A stretch of DNA of 32,927 bases from Acidobacteriota bacterium (GTDB lineage: Bacteria > Acidobacteriota > HRBIN11). The notes under the pieces are model-generated. The model had not been told where the DNA came from, did no database searches, and saw nothing but the letters and a program-made list of their open reading frames with translations. How positions within the stretch are numbered: position 1 is the first letter of the stretch; each line of letters opens with the position of its first letter. A program made the translations under genes and the position numbers. The stretch lies in contig JAUQPV010000004.1 in assembly GCA_030550225.1 (NCBI GenBank), positions 1 through 32,927 on the forward strand. Direction: 5' to 3'. Below, piece after piece: positions 1-8,356 of this stretch.

Positions 1-615
1 CATGTCCTGTGGGGGCGGGCCTATTGGGCCGAGTCGCTCTTCATCGCCTTATGGCTGGCGACGGCTCCTGTGGCGGGCTTCATCTTACCGTTGCTCGTCT
101 GGCTGGCGGCCGCTGGCCTGACTTATGAGGTCTATGTGTGGACCCGAAGCGGTATCCTCGCCCTCGGGACGTTACTCGGGACCATCGTCTTGGGGATAGG
201 GCTACTCTATGGGTATGGCACCCGGACCGGTCGGTATCGGCCGGCCCAGCCCCTGAAGCTCAGCATTGCCCCGAAGGTCGGGTGGTCCTGGGGCGTCATC
301 ATGGGCGGTATGGCTCTTTTGCAGGAGGTTTTAGAGCGTCACGGTGGTCTGGAGACCGGTGACTACGTAGCCCTGTGGGGCTATGCCATCGGGCTGGGCC
401 TATTTGTCAGCGGGATTCTGGTGCCAGGCTTCTTTGTCCTCGGCATCGTCGGTATCTTTGGGATTCCCCTGGTAAGCCTCTGGACGGTCCGGGGGGCCTA
501 CCTGATGTATGGCGGTCTGGCCCTCCTGATGGCCTTATACGCCTGGCGGCTTCGACGGCGTGCGGGGCCCGTCCCGATGCGGGATAAGCTTTCCGAATCG
601 GAGCAGACCGGATGA
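1..615 (+). CDS. Integral membrane protein of unknown function, 5' end outside the window
   Basis: The reading frame is open from the first base to the TGA at 613-615, and the residues before the first possible start (GTG at 70) are already hydrophobic, so the gene probably begins before the window. At least 204 codons are visible. The product has several membrane segments: one from about 20 bases in to base 130, one near 150-230, and a strongly hydrophobic C-terminal half (about 290-545). It ends in a basic, polar tail. I recognise no catalytic motif and no family. The stop overlaps the ATG of the membrane fusion protein gene by 4 nt, so it is co-translated with the export operon and may be an accessory subunit. 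That role is inferred from position only. Confidence 0.7.
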   Translation, partial: HVLWGRAYWAESLFIALWLATAPVAGFILPLLVWLAAAGLTYEVYVWTRSGILALGTLLGTIVLGIGLLYGYGTRTGRYRPAQPLKLSIAPKVGWSWGVIMGGMALLQEVLERHGGLETGDYVALWGYAIGLGLFVSGILVPGFFVLGIVGIFGIPLVSLWTVRGAYLMYGGLALLMALYAWRLRRRAGPVPMRDKLSESEQTG

Positions 616-1811
616 AGCGAGAGGAATTGGAGGTCCTGCGGATTCCCGCCGAGGCGCGAGCGGCTCGAAAGCGGCCTTGGGTATGGGTGGCGGCTGTCGT
701 CTTGGGGGCCGTGGCCCTTGTCGTGACCGTAGGGGTCCTGAGAAATCCACGGATTTGGGTCTCGGTGGTAGAGGCGCAGGCGGTGACGGACGCCGGACGT
801 CCGGTGGTCCTGAATGCCTCGGGTTACGTCACGCCCCGACGGCGGGCGACGGTCGCGGCCAAGGTCACGGCGCGAGTCGTCGAGATTCGCGTAGACGAAG
901 GGGCGACGGTCCGGGCCGGCGACGTCTTGGCCGTCTTGGACGCCAGCGACGCCCAGAAACGGCTGGCGACGGCCGAAGCCCAGGTGCGTGTGAATCAGGC
1001 GACTTTGCGGGTCCTAGGGGTACAACTGGCGGATGCGATGCGGGAACTGAATCGGCAGGAAGAGCTTCAGGAAGCCGGCATCACGAGCCAGCAGGCGGTA
1101 GACACGGCGAGGACCCGGGTCGAGAGCCTGCGAGCCCAGCTTGAGCAGGCCGAAGCGGCCGTGCGACTTGCCCAAACCCAGGTCGAACAGGCCCGGCAGG
1201 ACATCGAGAACTGCATCGTCCGGGCGCCGTTTTCGGGGGTCGTCGTCAGCAAGGACGCCCAGCCCGGGGAGATGGTGTCCCCGATTTCGGCCGGGGGTGG
1301 TTACACCCGGACGGGGATCGTGACCCTGGTCGATATGGACTCCCTGGAAATCGAAGTGGACGTGAATGAGTCCTATATCTCCAAGGTCCGGCCGGGACAG
1401 GCCGTCGAGGCGACTCTGGACGCCTATCCCGAATGGAAGATCCCGGGGACGGTGCGGACCGTCATCCCGACGGCCGACCGGCAGAAGGCGACCGTCAAGG
1501 CTCGAATCGCTCTCGGCGTCCGGGACCCTCGGGTCCTGCCCGATATGGGCGTGAAGGTAGCTTTCCTGGGGGACGGGAAGGTCGTCACGGATCCCCGAGT
1601 CTCCATCCCGGCCAGGGCCCTGCGAGAAGAGGGCGACCAGACCGTCGTGTATGTCTTGCGGGAAGGCCGGTTAGAACGGCGCGCTGTCCGGGTGGCCGAA
1701 CGGCAGGCGGACCGGGTCTTGCTGGAGAGCGGTCTTTTCCCTGGGGAGCCGGTCGTCGTCGAGGCAGGCGGTACCTTGAAGGACGGCATACCTGTGCGTG
1801 TACGGAGGTAA
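612..1811 (+). CDS. Periplasmic adaptor (membrane fusion protein) of a MacAB-type efflux system
   Basis: 399 aa, the usual length for the HlyD/MacA/RND-adaptor family. A short basic N-terminus is followed by one membrane anchor (about residues 22-43). Next come a barrel-sandwich (lipoyl-like) half-motif around residues 75-115 (AAKVTARVVEIRVDEGATVR), a long alpha-helical hairpin rich in Ala, Gln and Glu (about 115-195), the second lipoyl half (IVRAPFSGVV) and a beta-barrel region (about 235-330). Family members bridge the inner-membrane transporter to the outer membrane or stimulate the ATPase. The start ATG overlaps the preceding stop (ATGA). The next gene starts 3 nt after this stop. Substrate unknown. 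Confidence 0.9.
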   Translation: MKREELEVLRIPAEARAARKRPWVWVAAVVLGAVALVVTVGVLRNPRIWVSVVEAQAVTDAGRPVVLNASGYVTPRRRATVAAKVTARVVEIRVDEGATVRAGDVLAVLDASDAQKRLATAEAQVRVNQATLRVLGVQLADAMRELNRQEELQEAGITSQQAVDTARTRVESLRAQLEQAEAAVRLAQTQVEQARQDIENCIVRAPFSGVVVSKDAQPGEMVSPISAGGGYTRTGIVTLVDMDSLEIEVDVNESYISKVRPGQAVEATLDAYPEWKIPGTVRTVIPTADRQKATVKARIALGVRDPRVLPDMGVKVAFLGDGKVVTDPRVSIPARALREEGDQTVVYVLREGRLERRAVRVAERQADRVLLESGLFPGEPVVVEAGGTLKDGIPVRVRR

Positions 1812-1814
1812 GCG

Positions 1815-2531
1815 ATGGTTCGCTTAGACGGCCAGGGTCAGGGTCTGATTCAGGTCCGGGGCCTGGACAAGGTCTATCGGCGGGGGAGCGAGGTCATCCA
1901 CGTCCTGCAGGGTCTGAACCTGGACGTGGACGCCGGCGAGTTCGTGGCCTTTATGGGGCCCTCGGGGTCCGGCAAGACGACACTCTTGAACCTCCTGGGA
2001 GGTCTGGACCGACCCAGCGCCGGGCGCATCATCGTCGATGGCGTGGACATCACGAGACTTTCAAATTCGGAGCTGGCCCGGTGGCGGGCGCGTCACGTGG
2101 GTTTCGTGTTTCAGACGTTTAACCTCATCCCTGTCCTGACGGCCTTTCAGAACGTGGAACTTCCCTTGCTCCTGACTCGTCTCTCTCGAGCTGAGCGCCG
2201 CCAGCGGGTCGAGGCGGCCTTGCGGCTGGTCGGCTTGGCAGACCGGATGAAGCACTACCCGCGTGAGCTTTCGGGCGGGCAAGAGCAGAGGGTCGCCATC
2301 GCCCGAGCCATCGTGACGGACCCTACGTTTTTACTGTGCGATGAGCCGACGGGCGACCTGGACCGCCGGAGCGCCGAAGAGATCCTAGACTTGCTGGTGG
2401 CGCTCCATCGAGAATTCGGGAAGACAATCCTGTTAGTCACGCATGACATGCGGGCCGCCGAGCGGGCTCCCGTCGTCCTCCACCTGGATAAGGGGGTCCT
2501 GGTCGAAGCTCGGGGAGGAGTCGGCGTATGA
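1815..2531 (+). CDS. ABC transporter ATP-binding protein, MacB/LolD type
   Basis: 238 aa, a single nucleotide-binding domain. Visible motifs in order: Walker A GPSGSGKTT, Q-loop in VFQTFNLIPVLTAFQNVELP, signature LSGGQEQRVAIARA, Walker B FLLCDEPTGDLD and H-loop LLVTHD. The insertion after the Q-loop and the DEPTGDLD form are typical of the LolD/MacB/FtsE branch that works with FtsX-type permeases. A strong Shine-Dalgarno (GGAGGTAA, 1803-1810) sits 4 nt before the ATG and overlaps the previous stop. The stop overlaps the first permease start by 4 nt. It should energise the two permeases encoded next. Confidence 0.95.
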   Translation: MVRLDGQGQGLIQVRGLDKVYRRGSEVIHVLQGLNLDVDAGEFVAFMGPSGSGKTTLLNLLGGLDRPSAGRIIVDGVDITRLSNSELARWRARHVGFVFQTFNLIPVLTAFQNVELPLLLTRLSRAERRQRVEAALRLVGLADRMKHYPRELSGGQEQRVAIARAIVTDPTFLLCDEPTGDLDRRSAEEILDLLVALHREFGKTILLVTHDMRAAERAPVVLHLDKGVLVEARGGVGV

Positions 2532-3667
2532 CATTCGGGACGTTGATTTGGGCGAACCTGCGGCGTAGAAAGCTTCGGACTTTGCTGACGATGGCCTCCT
2601 TCGGGTCCGCCCTGTTTCTGTATGGTATCCTCAGGGCCCTCCACGGAGCCTTGTATGGAGGCGTGGAGCTGGCCTCGGCCAGCCGACTCGTCGTCATCAA
2701 TCGGGTTTCTCTCACTCAGCCCCTCCCTCAGGCTTATGGGGAGAAGATCCGGCGGGTCCCGGGCGTCGTAGCGGTGACCAGTGCCAACTGGTTCGGGGGT
2801 GTGTATCAGGATGAGAGGAATTTCTTCCCCCAGTTTGCCATCGAGGCCGAGACTTACCGGGACATGTATCCGGAATTCGTCATCCCGGACGAGCAATGGC
2901 AGGCCTTTCTTCGAGACCGGCAGGGGTGCGTCATCGGCGAGGCCACGGCCCGACGGTTCGGCTTCCAGGTCGGCGACCGAGTCGTCCTACGGGGCACGAT
3001 CTTCCCCGGCACGTGGGAGTTTAATGTCCGGGCCATCTATCGAGGGACGCGGGACTTGGACGACACGACCCAGTTCTGGTTTCATCGGGAGTACTTAGAG
3101 GAACGAGCCGGCGGCTGGGTCCGGGGGATGGTCGGTTGGTACGTCGTGCGGGTCGCCGACCCGGACCGGGCCTTGGAGGTCGCCCGGGCCATCGACGCCC
3201 GCTTCGCCAACTCGCCGTGGGAGACCAAGACGGAGCCCGAGCAAGCCTTTACGGCATCCTTTGTGAAGCAGATGGGGAATGTCCAATTCCTGATCCTTAC
3301 GGTGGGAGCCGTCGTATTTGCGACCCTGCTATTAGTCACGGGCAACACGATGGCGATGGCCGTCCGGGAGCGGACCGGCGAACTCGGCGTGCTGAAGACG
3401 CTGGGGTTTACCGATACGAACCTTCTGCTCTTGGTGGAGGCTGAAATCCTGGTCCAGGCCTTGATCGGCGGGGGTCTGGGCGTCTTGGCGGCCGGGGCCG
3501 TCGTGCCGGGCCTGTCCCGGGCCATCCCGGGCATGATATTCCACCTGTCCCTACCGGAGGTCGTGAGTGGCGTCCTGCTCGCCTTGGGCGTGGGCGGCGT
3601 GGCCGGTCTCCTGCCGGCCCTTTCGGCGGCGCGGCTCTCGGTAGCGGCGGCTCTGCGGAGGGTGTGA
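2528..3667 (+). CDS. FtsX/MacB-type ABC permease, first of two
   Basis: 379 aa. The layout is the classic four-helix FtsX/MacB permease: one N-terminal membrane helix (about residues 18-40), a large extracytoplasmic domain (about 45-245), then three helices (about 250-275, 300-325, 343-368). The conserved cytoplasmic coupling segment after helix 2 is visible as RERTGELGVLKTLGF. The C-terminus RLSVAAALRRV also fits the family. It has a 4-nt ATGA overlap with the ATPase gene. The second permease is similar in layout but different in sequence, so the two probably form a heterodimer, as LolC/LolE do, although here an adaptor protein is encoded in place of a free lipoprotein carrier. Confidence 0.92.
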   Translation: MTFGTLIWANLRRRKLRTLLTMASFGSALFLYGILRALHGALYGGVELASASRLVVINRVSLTQPLPQAYGEKIRRVPGVVAVTSANWFGGVYQDERNFFPQFAIEAETYRDMYPEFVIPDEQWQAFLRDRQGCVIGEATARRFGFQVGDRVVLRGTIFPGTWEFNVRAIYRGTRDLDDTTQFWFHREYLEERAGGWVRGMVGWYVVRVADPDRALEVARAIDARFANSPWETKTEPEQAFTASFVKQMGNVQFLILTVGAVVFATLLLVTGNTMAMAVRERTGELGVLKTLGFTDTNLLLLVEAEILVQALIGGGLGVLAAGAVVPGLSRAIPGMIFHLSLPEVVSGVLLALGVGGVAGLLPALSAARLSVAAALRRV

Positions 3668-4836
3668 TGGGCATCCCGGTCCTCTACACAATCCGTTCGG
3701 CCCAGGTCCGCTGGGTCCCGAACCTGGTCGCCGTCGTGAGCATCGCGGGCACTGTCGCCGTCTTCGTCTCCATGCTGGCCCTGGCATCGGGCTTCCGGGC
3801 CACGCTGGTCGCCTCGGGGTCGGCGCAGAACGCTTTGGTCCGACGGGCCGGCTCGACGGCTGAAGTCGAGAGTGTCCTGACGATCGAAGAAGTCCGTACC
3901 ATCCAAGACGCCCCCGGGATCGCCCGGGACGACCAAGGACCGCAGGTCAGCCCAGAGGCTCTCGTGATCGTGGCCCGCCCCCTCCGTCAGACCGGGACTG
4001 ACGCCAATGTCCAGCTCCGGGGTGTATCGCCTCGGGTCTGGGCTGTCCGACCCAATGTACGCATCGTAGCCGGGCGTGCGTTCACGCCAGGGCTCCCTGA
4101 GGTCATCGTCGGGAAGCATGCGGCCCGGGCTTATCAGGGGACCGAGCTGGGCAGTACCCTGCGGTTCGGGGGTACCGCCTGGAAAGTCGTCGGTATTTTC
4201 GACGCGGGCGGGACGGCCTTCGACTCCGAGATTTGGTGCGACGCCGTCTTGCTGAATCAGGCCTTCCAACGGCCGGCCCAGATCTTTCAATCGGTCACGG
4301 TGCGCTTGGTCTCTCCAGATGCCTTTTCGTCGTTCAAGGATGCCCTCACGGCCGACCCCCGTCTGCGGGTCCAGGTAGATCGGGAAATCGACTACTATCG
4401 GAAAAACTCTCAGGCTGTCACCCGCATGATTGAAATCCTGGGTACCTTGGTCGCCTTCATCATGGGCATCGGGGCTGTCTTTGCCGGACTCAACACGATG
4501 TACTCGGCCCTGTCGGCCCGGGTGCGGGAGGTCGCCGTCTTGCGGGCTCTGGGATTTGGAGCTCTGAGCGTCTTGGGAGCATTCCTACTGGAGGCCCTCC
4601 TCATCGCCGCTATAGGCGGTCTGGCGGGCCTCTTCCTGGTGCTTCCCCTGAACGGCTGGACGACTTCGACCATCAACTGGCAAACCTTTTCCCACCTCAG
4701 CTTTGCGTTTCGAGTGACGCCCCGTCTTGCCTTCGAGGGCTTCTTCTTTGCCCTCGGCATCGGTTTCTTAGGCGGTCTGCCGCCCGCCTGGCGGGCCGCT
4801 CGATGGCCCGTCGCTCGGGCCTTACGGGAACTCTGA
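3667..4836 (+). CDS. FtsX/MacB-type ABC permease, second of two
   Basis: 389 aa from ATG 3667. GTG 3664 directly upstream is an alternative start adding one residue. GGAGG at 3657-3661 is correctly spaced for ATG 3667, and the start overlaps the previous stop as TGATG. One N-terminal helix (about residues 18-38), an extracytoplasmic domain (about 45-250) and three C-terminal helices are visible. The coupling segment is ARVREVAVLRALGFG and the C-terminal end is RAARWPVARALREL. It is the last gene of the operon. The stop lies 25 nt from the stop of the convergent rsmI gene, with a small palindrome between them. Confidence 0.92.
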   Translation: MGIPVLYTIRSAQVRWVPNLVAVVSIAGTVAVFVSMLALASGFRATLVASGSAQNALVRRAGSTAEVESVLTIEEVRTIQDAPGIARDDQGPQVSPEALVIVARPLRQTGTDANVQLRGVSPRVWAVRPNVRIVAGRAFTPGLPEVIVGKHAARAYQGTELGSTLRFGGTAWKVVGIFDAGGTAFDSEIWCDAVLLNQAFQRPAQIFQSVTVRLVSPDAFSSFKDALTADPRLRVQVDREIDYYRKNSQAVTRMIEILGTLVAFIMGIGAVFAGLNTMYSALSARVREVAVLRALGFGALSVLGAFLLEALLIAAIGGLAGLFLVLPLNGWTTSTINWQTFSHLSFAFRVTPRLAFEGFFFALGIGFLGGLPPAWRAARWPVARALREL

Positions 4837-4840
4837 GGTT

Positions 4841-4865
4841 GTAGGCCGGAGGCCTGCGCTCCTAC
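4841..4865. repeat. Short palindrome between two convergent genes
   Basis: The 25-bp sequence begins GTAGG and ends CCTAC, with an inner AGGCC-GGA-GGCCT hairpin. It fills the gap between the second permease and rsmI, and the rsmI stop codon lies inside it. It could act as a bidirectional transcription stop, but there is no T-tract. Its core (CCGGAGGCC followed by CCTAC after about 6 nt) recurs at 24938-24956, so it may be a dispersed repeat rather than a dedicated terminator. Confidence 0.5.
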
Positions 4866-5728
4866 GCCTGCTCCTCACTAAATCGTTTGTATAGAACGTT
4901 GGCTGGCTGGCCTGTCCAGCGGGCGAGGAGCCGCACGGCCGCCCGGGGTTTGAGGCCCGCCGCCACGAGGTCCCGATACATCGCCGACAGGTCGGCCTCG
5001 ATGTGAGCCGCTTCCGTCTTGATCGCCTCCTCCGTCGGCCCGGTCACATGAACTAAGAGGACCCACTCGCCGGCCGTCTCGTCGGGGTTCGCCCGAAAGT
5101 GGTCGATCAGCCGCCCCGGCGTGTCGAGGTACCGCCGCTCGTGGACCTTCGTGAGCTCCTTGATCAGACATACGGCCTGCTCGGGTCGCCAGGCGTGCAG
5201 GCGCTCGAGGGTCTTCAGGAGCCGCCGGCCGGTCTCGAAAGCCATGTGGGTCGCCGGCCACCGGGCCCATCGGTCCAAGAGCCGCCGTTGATCGGATTCC
5301 CGCCGTGGCAGGAAGCCCCAGAAGACGAAGGGCTGGGTCGGTAGGCCCGCCATCGCCAGGGCCGCTACGATGGCCGACGGTCCCGGGACGACCCGGACCC
5401 GACCGCCGGCGTCCCAGACGGCCCGCACGAGGCGTTCGCCGGGGTCCGACAGGCCGGGCATGCCGGCGTCGCTGACGAGGGCCAAGGCGGCCCCGGCCCG
5501 GAGTCGGCGGAGGACTTGAGGGATGCGCCGGGCCTCGTTGTGGGCATGAAAGCTGACGAGGCGGTTGCGAATTCCGTGGGCCTGCAGGAGGATGCGCGTT
5601 CGCCGGGTGTCCTCACAGAGGACGGCGTCCACCGCCCGCAGGACCGCCAAGGCCCGCAGGGTGATGTCCTGCAGATGGCCAATAGGCGTGGCGACCAAGT
5701 ACAACGTGCCGGCTTCGACGTTCGTCAT
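4862..5728 (-). CDS. rsmI: 16S rRNA (cytidine-1402 2'-O)-methyltransferase RsmI
   Basis: 288 aa. RsmI methylates the ribose 2'-OH of C1402 in the decoding centre of 16S rRNA using S-adenosylmethionine. The N-terminus LYLVATPIGHLQDITLRAL, then CEDTRRT, FHAHNE, SDAGMPGLSDPG and PGPSA are the family signatures of the tetrapyrrole-methylase-like fold. The C-terminal region contains KELTKVHE and GEWVLLV, also conserved. I chose ATG 5728 because it directly precedes the conserved block; an upstream in-frame ATG at 5776 would place a palindromic repeat inside the gene. No clear Shine-Dalgarno is seen. It lies 136 nt after ddl, so it may have its own promoter. rsmH, which methylates the same nucleotide on the base, is in the same cluster. 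Confidence 0.95.
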   Translation of the reverse strand: MTNVEAGTLYLVATPIGHLQDITLRALAVLRAVDAVLCEDTRRTRILLQAHGIRNRLVSFHAHNEARRIPQVLRRLRAGAALALVSDAGMPGLSDPGERLVRAVWDAGGRVRVVPGPSAIVAALAMAGLPTQPFVFWGFLPRRESDQRRLLDRWARWPATHMAFETGRRLLKTLERLHAWRPEQAVCLIKELTKVHERRYLDTPGRLIDHFRANPDETAGEWVLLVHVTGPTEEAIKTEAAHIEADLSAMYRDLVAAGLKPRAAVRLLARWTGQPANVLYKRFSEEQA

Positions 5729-5743
5729 ACGGATAGGATGCAG

Positions 5744-5803
5744 GTTTGTAGTAGCGCAATTCATTGCGCGTGCCATGCGGCGATAAATCGCCGCACTACA
5801 AAC
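5744..5803. repeat. 60-bp palindromic element with two inner hairpins
   Basis: The ends pair perfectly: GTTTGTAGT (5744-5752) with ACTACAAAC (5795-5803). Inside are two further hairpins: GCGCAA-TTCA-TTGCGC (5754-5769) and GCGGCGAT-AA-ATCGCCGC (5777-5794). The whole can fold as a three-way junction or cruciform. It occupies the ddl-rsmI intergenic space. The form fits a REP/MITE-like dispersed element. No copy is repeated whole in this window, so dispersal is an inference. Confidence 0.7.
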
Positions 5804-5864
5804 CCCAGGAACCGGGAGCTATCCCGGCTGCCGTTCGCCTGAAGGAGGAGGACCGAACCCCGAT

Positions 5865-6956
5865 TCAGGGGGTCAGCTTCAGGACTCGGCGGCGTCGGGA
5901 GCGTTCGACGGCCAGGGCCAGGAGCCGTTCGAGGAGCTCGTCGGCCGGCAGGCCGGTCGCCGCCCACAGGCGGTGGTACATGCTGTACCGCGTGAAGCCC
6001 GGAATCGTATTGATCTCGTCGATGAAGAGGCCCCGCGTGGGGTGCAAGAAGAAATCGACCCGGGCCATGCCTTGACATCGCAGGGCCAGGAAGGCCTCGA
6101 CGGCCATCCGGCGGACTCGCTCGGCGACCTCCGGGGGCAGGTCGGCAGGAATGTGAAGCTGGGTGCCCTCCTCGTCGTGGTACTTGGCGACGTAGTCGTA
6201 GAAGGGACGCCGGTAGGTGATCTCCCCGACGACAGAGCTGACCGGTGGGTCGCCGTCCAGGACACTACATTCCACTTCCCGGACGGGGACGAGGCCCTCC
6301 TCGACGAGGACCGTATCGTCGTACTGGAAGGCCGTCTCGACGGCCGTCGTCAGGCAACTCCAGTCATCTACACGCGTGATCCCGATCGAGGACCCCAGGT
6401 TGCTGGGCTTGACGAAGACGGGCAGGGGAAGCCGCTCGCGGATGTCTTGCTGGATGGCCTCTGGCCGATGGGACCAATCCCGGCGGTCGACGGCGACAAA
6501 TCGAACGACGGGGAGGCCAACGGCCTGGAGGATTCGCTTGGTCGAGAGCTTATCCATCCCGAGGGCCGACCCCAGGACACCGGCGCCGACGTAGGGGACG
6601 TCCAGCAGGTCCAGCAGGCCCTGGACGGTCCCGTCCTCGCCGTAAGGCCCATGAAGGGCTGGGAATACGACGTCGACGGCCGCATAGGGCTGACCGGAGG
6701 TCGCATCGCAGACCCACACGCCATCGCCGCGCCGCCCAAGGAAGACGGCGGGCCACTCGCCGACGCGTTCCGGAAAGGTCGGGAAGGCCTCAGCCGGGTA
6801 AGGCGGGGGGACGTAGTGCCACAGGCCATCCCGTCGGATGTAGACGACGTGACACGTGTGCCGCTGGGCCAGGGTCTCCGTGATGAAGGCCGCCGACAGC
6901 AGGCTGATCTCATGCTCGGCCGATCGGCCGCCGCATAGGATAAGCACGCGAGCCAT
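5865..6956 (-). CDS. ddl: D-alanine--D-alanine ligase
   Basis: 363 aa. Ddl joins two D-Ala with ATP to give the dipeptide that MurF adds to the UDP-MurNAc-tripeptide. Visible: N-terminal VLILCGGRSAEHEISLLSA, FPALHGPYGEDGTVQGLLD, ATP-grasp lysine and loop VFVKPSNLGSSIG, omega-loop FYDYVAKY, and metal-binding FIDEINTIPGFT. The tyrosine of the omega-loop KY is the residue usual in D-Ala-D-Ala rather than D-Ala-D-Lac ligases. ATG 6956 has GAGGA 5 nt upstream and gives the standard start; a longer frame upstream looks non-coding. Placed 56 nt after ftsZ, unlike E. coli, where ddlB lies between murC and ftsQ. Confidence 0.96.
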   Translation of the reverse strand: MARVLILCGGRSAEHEISLLSAAFITETLAQRHTCHVVYIRRDGLWHYVPPPYPAEAFPTFPERVGEWPAVFLGRRGDGVWVCDATSGQPYAAVDVVFPALHGPYGEDGTVQGLLDLLDVPYVGAGVLGSALGMDKLSTKRILQAVGLPVVRFVAVDRRDWSHRPEAIQQDIRERLPLPVFVKPSNLGSSIGITRVDDWSCLTTAVETAFQYDDTVLVEEGLVPVREVECSVLDGDPPVSSVVGEITYRRPFYDYVAKYHDEEGTQLHIPADLPPEVAERVRRMAVEAFLALRCQGMARVDFFLHPTRGLFIDEINTIPGFTRYSMYHRLWAATGLPADELLERLLALAVERSRRRRVLKLTP

Positions 6957-7012
6957 GGTTCCTCGGGGTTGCAGAATGGCGTCCTTTCTGTCGTGAGCCA
7001 TACCTCATTCAG

Positions 7013-8278
7013 CTATTCCTCATCCTTCTTGCGTTGGCGAAAACCGGGAAACACGTATCGGGGCTGTTTTCGCTCGATGGCCGGTCGTCGAAGGGCCTCG
7101 GGGTCGATCTCCAGGGCCGATTCGGGCGTGGGCTCCTCGAAAACCCGCTCGAGGCGGGTCGGGGTCGGCGTGCGGCCGTCATAGTAAGAAGCCGTCCGTC
7201 GGGTCGTGGCGACGATAGGTTCGGCCGCCACCCCGACGCCCTTGGTCTCCTCCTTTTCCGTCGGCGGTTCATTGGGAAAGCCCGAGACGATCATCGTGAC
7301 CCGCATGCCGGCCGAATCATTGCGGGTCGAGTATCCGAAGTACATGTGGGAATGTTCGGGGTGCAGGAACTCGTAAATATAACTGCAGGCCGTCTCGACT
7401 TCCCGGAGGGTGATCCGGTTCCCGGTGATGTGGACCAGGACGTTGCGGGCGTCCTTGACGGAGGTATTCTCCAAGAGAGGGCAGTGCAGGGCCGTTTCGA
7501 CGGCCTTCATCGCCCGGTCGGCACCCTCGGCGTAGCCGGACCCAAAGACAGCCCGGCCCTGGTCCTTCAAGACGTTGTACACGTCGGCAAAGTCCAGGTT
7601 GATCTCACCGGGTCGGACGATCATATCCGTCAGGCCCTCGACGGCCCGGTAGAGGATCTCGTCGGCCATCCAGAAGGCCTCCGCCAGGGGCAGGTCCGGG
7701 TCGGCGATCTGGACGATGTTCTGATTCGGGATCACGATGTAGGCGTCGACCTTCCGCTTGAGTTGGGCCAAGGCGACTTGAGCGTTACGCTGACGGATGG
7801 GGCCCTCGAAGTAGAAGGGGAGGGTGACGACGGCGACGAGGAGGGTTTCGGGGAACGTCTTGCGGATCTCTTGAGCGATGACGGGCGTGGCGCCGCTCCC
7901 AGTCCCGCCGCCCAAGCCCGCCGTCAGGAAGATCATCTGCGCTCCGGCGATGACCTCTCGGATGCGCTCGATGTCCTCGAGGGCGGCCGTCTCGCCGGCC
8001 TTGGGGCTACCCCCGGCGCCGAGGCCCTTCGTGAGACGGTGGCCGATCTGGATCTTGACGGGCGCCAGGGACTTCTGGAGGTCCTGGGCGTCCGTGTTGA
8101 TGGCCACGAACTCGACGCCCTGGAGACCCCGTTCGATCATGCGGTTCAGGGCGTTCCCGCCGGCCCCGCCGATGCCCAAGACCCGGATGACCGGGATGAA
8201 GGCCGACGTCTCTTCGACCTCGGGGATGATCCGCGGCGTCCGCTCGCCGGGTCCGAAAAACCCATAGAGGTTCGTCAT
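7013..8278 (-). CDS. ftsZ: Cell division protein FtsZ
   Basis: 421 aa tubulin-like GTPase that forms the Z-ring. Visible: IRVLGIGGAGGNALNRM at about residues 31-47, NTDAQDL, the tubulin signature GGGTGSG (123-129), a T7 loop NLDFADVYNVL that keeps the Asp needed for hydrolysis, and C-terminal domain strands ending near IVSGF. A variable linker of about 75 residues leads to the tail peptide YVFPGFRQRKK, which matches the role of the FtsA/ZipA-binding tail although its sequence is divergent. The T6 loop reads IPNQN instead of the usual IPNDR form. AAGGAG lies 7 nt before ATG 8278. A short N-terminal extension of about 25 residues precedes the GTPase domain. Confidence 0.98.
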   Translation of the reverse strand: MTNLYGFFGPGERTPRIIPEVEETSAFIPVIRVLGIGGAGGNALNRMIERGLQGVEFVAINTDAQDLQKSLAPVKIQIGHRLTKGLGAGGSPKAGETAALEDIERIREVIAGAQMIFLTAGLGGGTGSGATPVIAQEIRKTFPETLLVAVVTLPFYFEGPIRQRNAQVALAQLKRKVDAYIVIPNQNIVQIADPDLPLAEAFWMADEILYRAVEGLTDMIVRPGEINLDFADVYNVLKDQGRAVFGSGYAEGADRAMKAVETALHCPLLENTSVKDARNVLVHITGNRITLREVETACSYIYEFLHPEHSHMYFGYSTRNDSAGMRVTMIVSGFPNEPPTEKEETKGVGVAAEPIVATTRRTASYYDGRTPTPTRLERVFEEPTPESALEIDPEALRRPAIERKQPRYVFPGFRQRKKDEE

Positions 8279-8306
8279 GTCGGACTCCTTTCCGACGCCT
8301 CCCGGG

Positions 8307-8356
8307 GCCTCCCACTGGAGAAACCCATTCAAGGGGAGGCTTAAAGGGTTCAGTGG
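8307..8356 (-). other. Possible RNA structure in the ftsA-ftsZ spacer
   Basis: The 131-nt spacer between ftsA and ftsZ holds no ORF. It contains complementary segments: CCACTG (8312-8317) with CAGTGG (8351-8356), continued by AACCC (8322-8326) with GGGTT (8346-8350), and an alternative pairing GCCTCCC (8307-8313) with GGGAGGC (8334-8340). The two folds exclude each other. They lie about 30 nt upstream of the ftsZ ribosome site. A regulatory role is speculation. Confidence 0.3.

Noticed and set aside
5744-5803. tRNA-like gene, because of the cloverleaf-like fold
   Set aside because: There is no T-arm consensus, no anticodon arm of proper size and no acceptor-like end. The arms are perfect palindromes instead.
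7034-8344. Long open frame (436 codons) on the + strand opposite ftsZ
   Set aside because: It is antisense to an obvious FtsZ gene. The GC-rich codon style here creates long antisense frames over many genes (also 5973-6938, 31768-32910, and 3082-4290 on the - strand). None has family motifs or a ribosome site.
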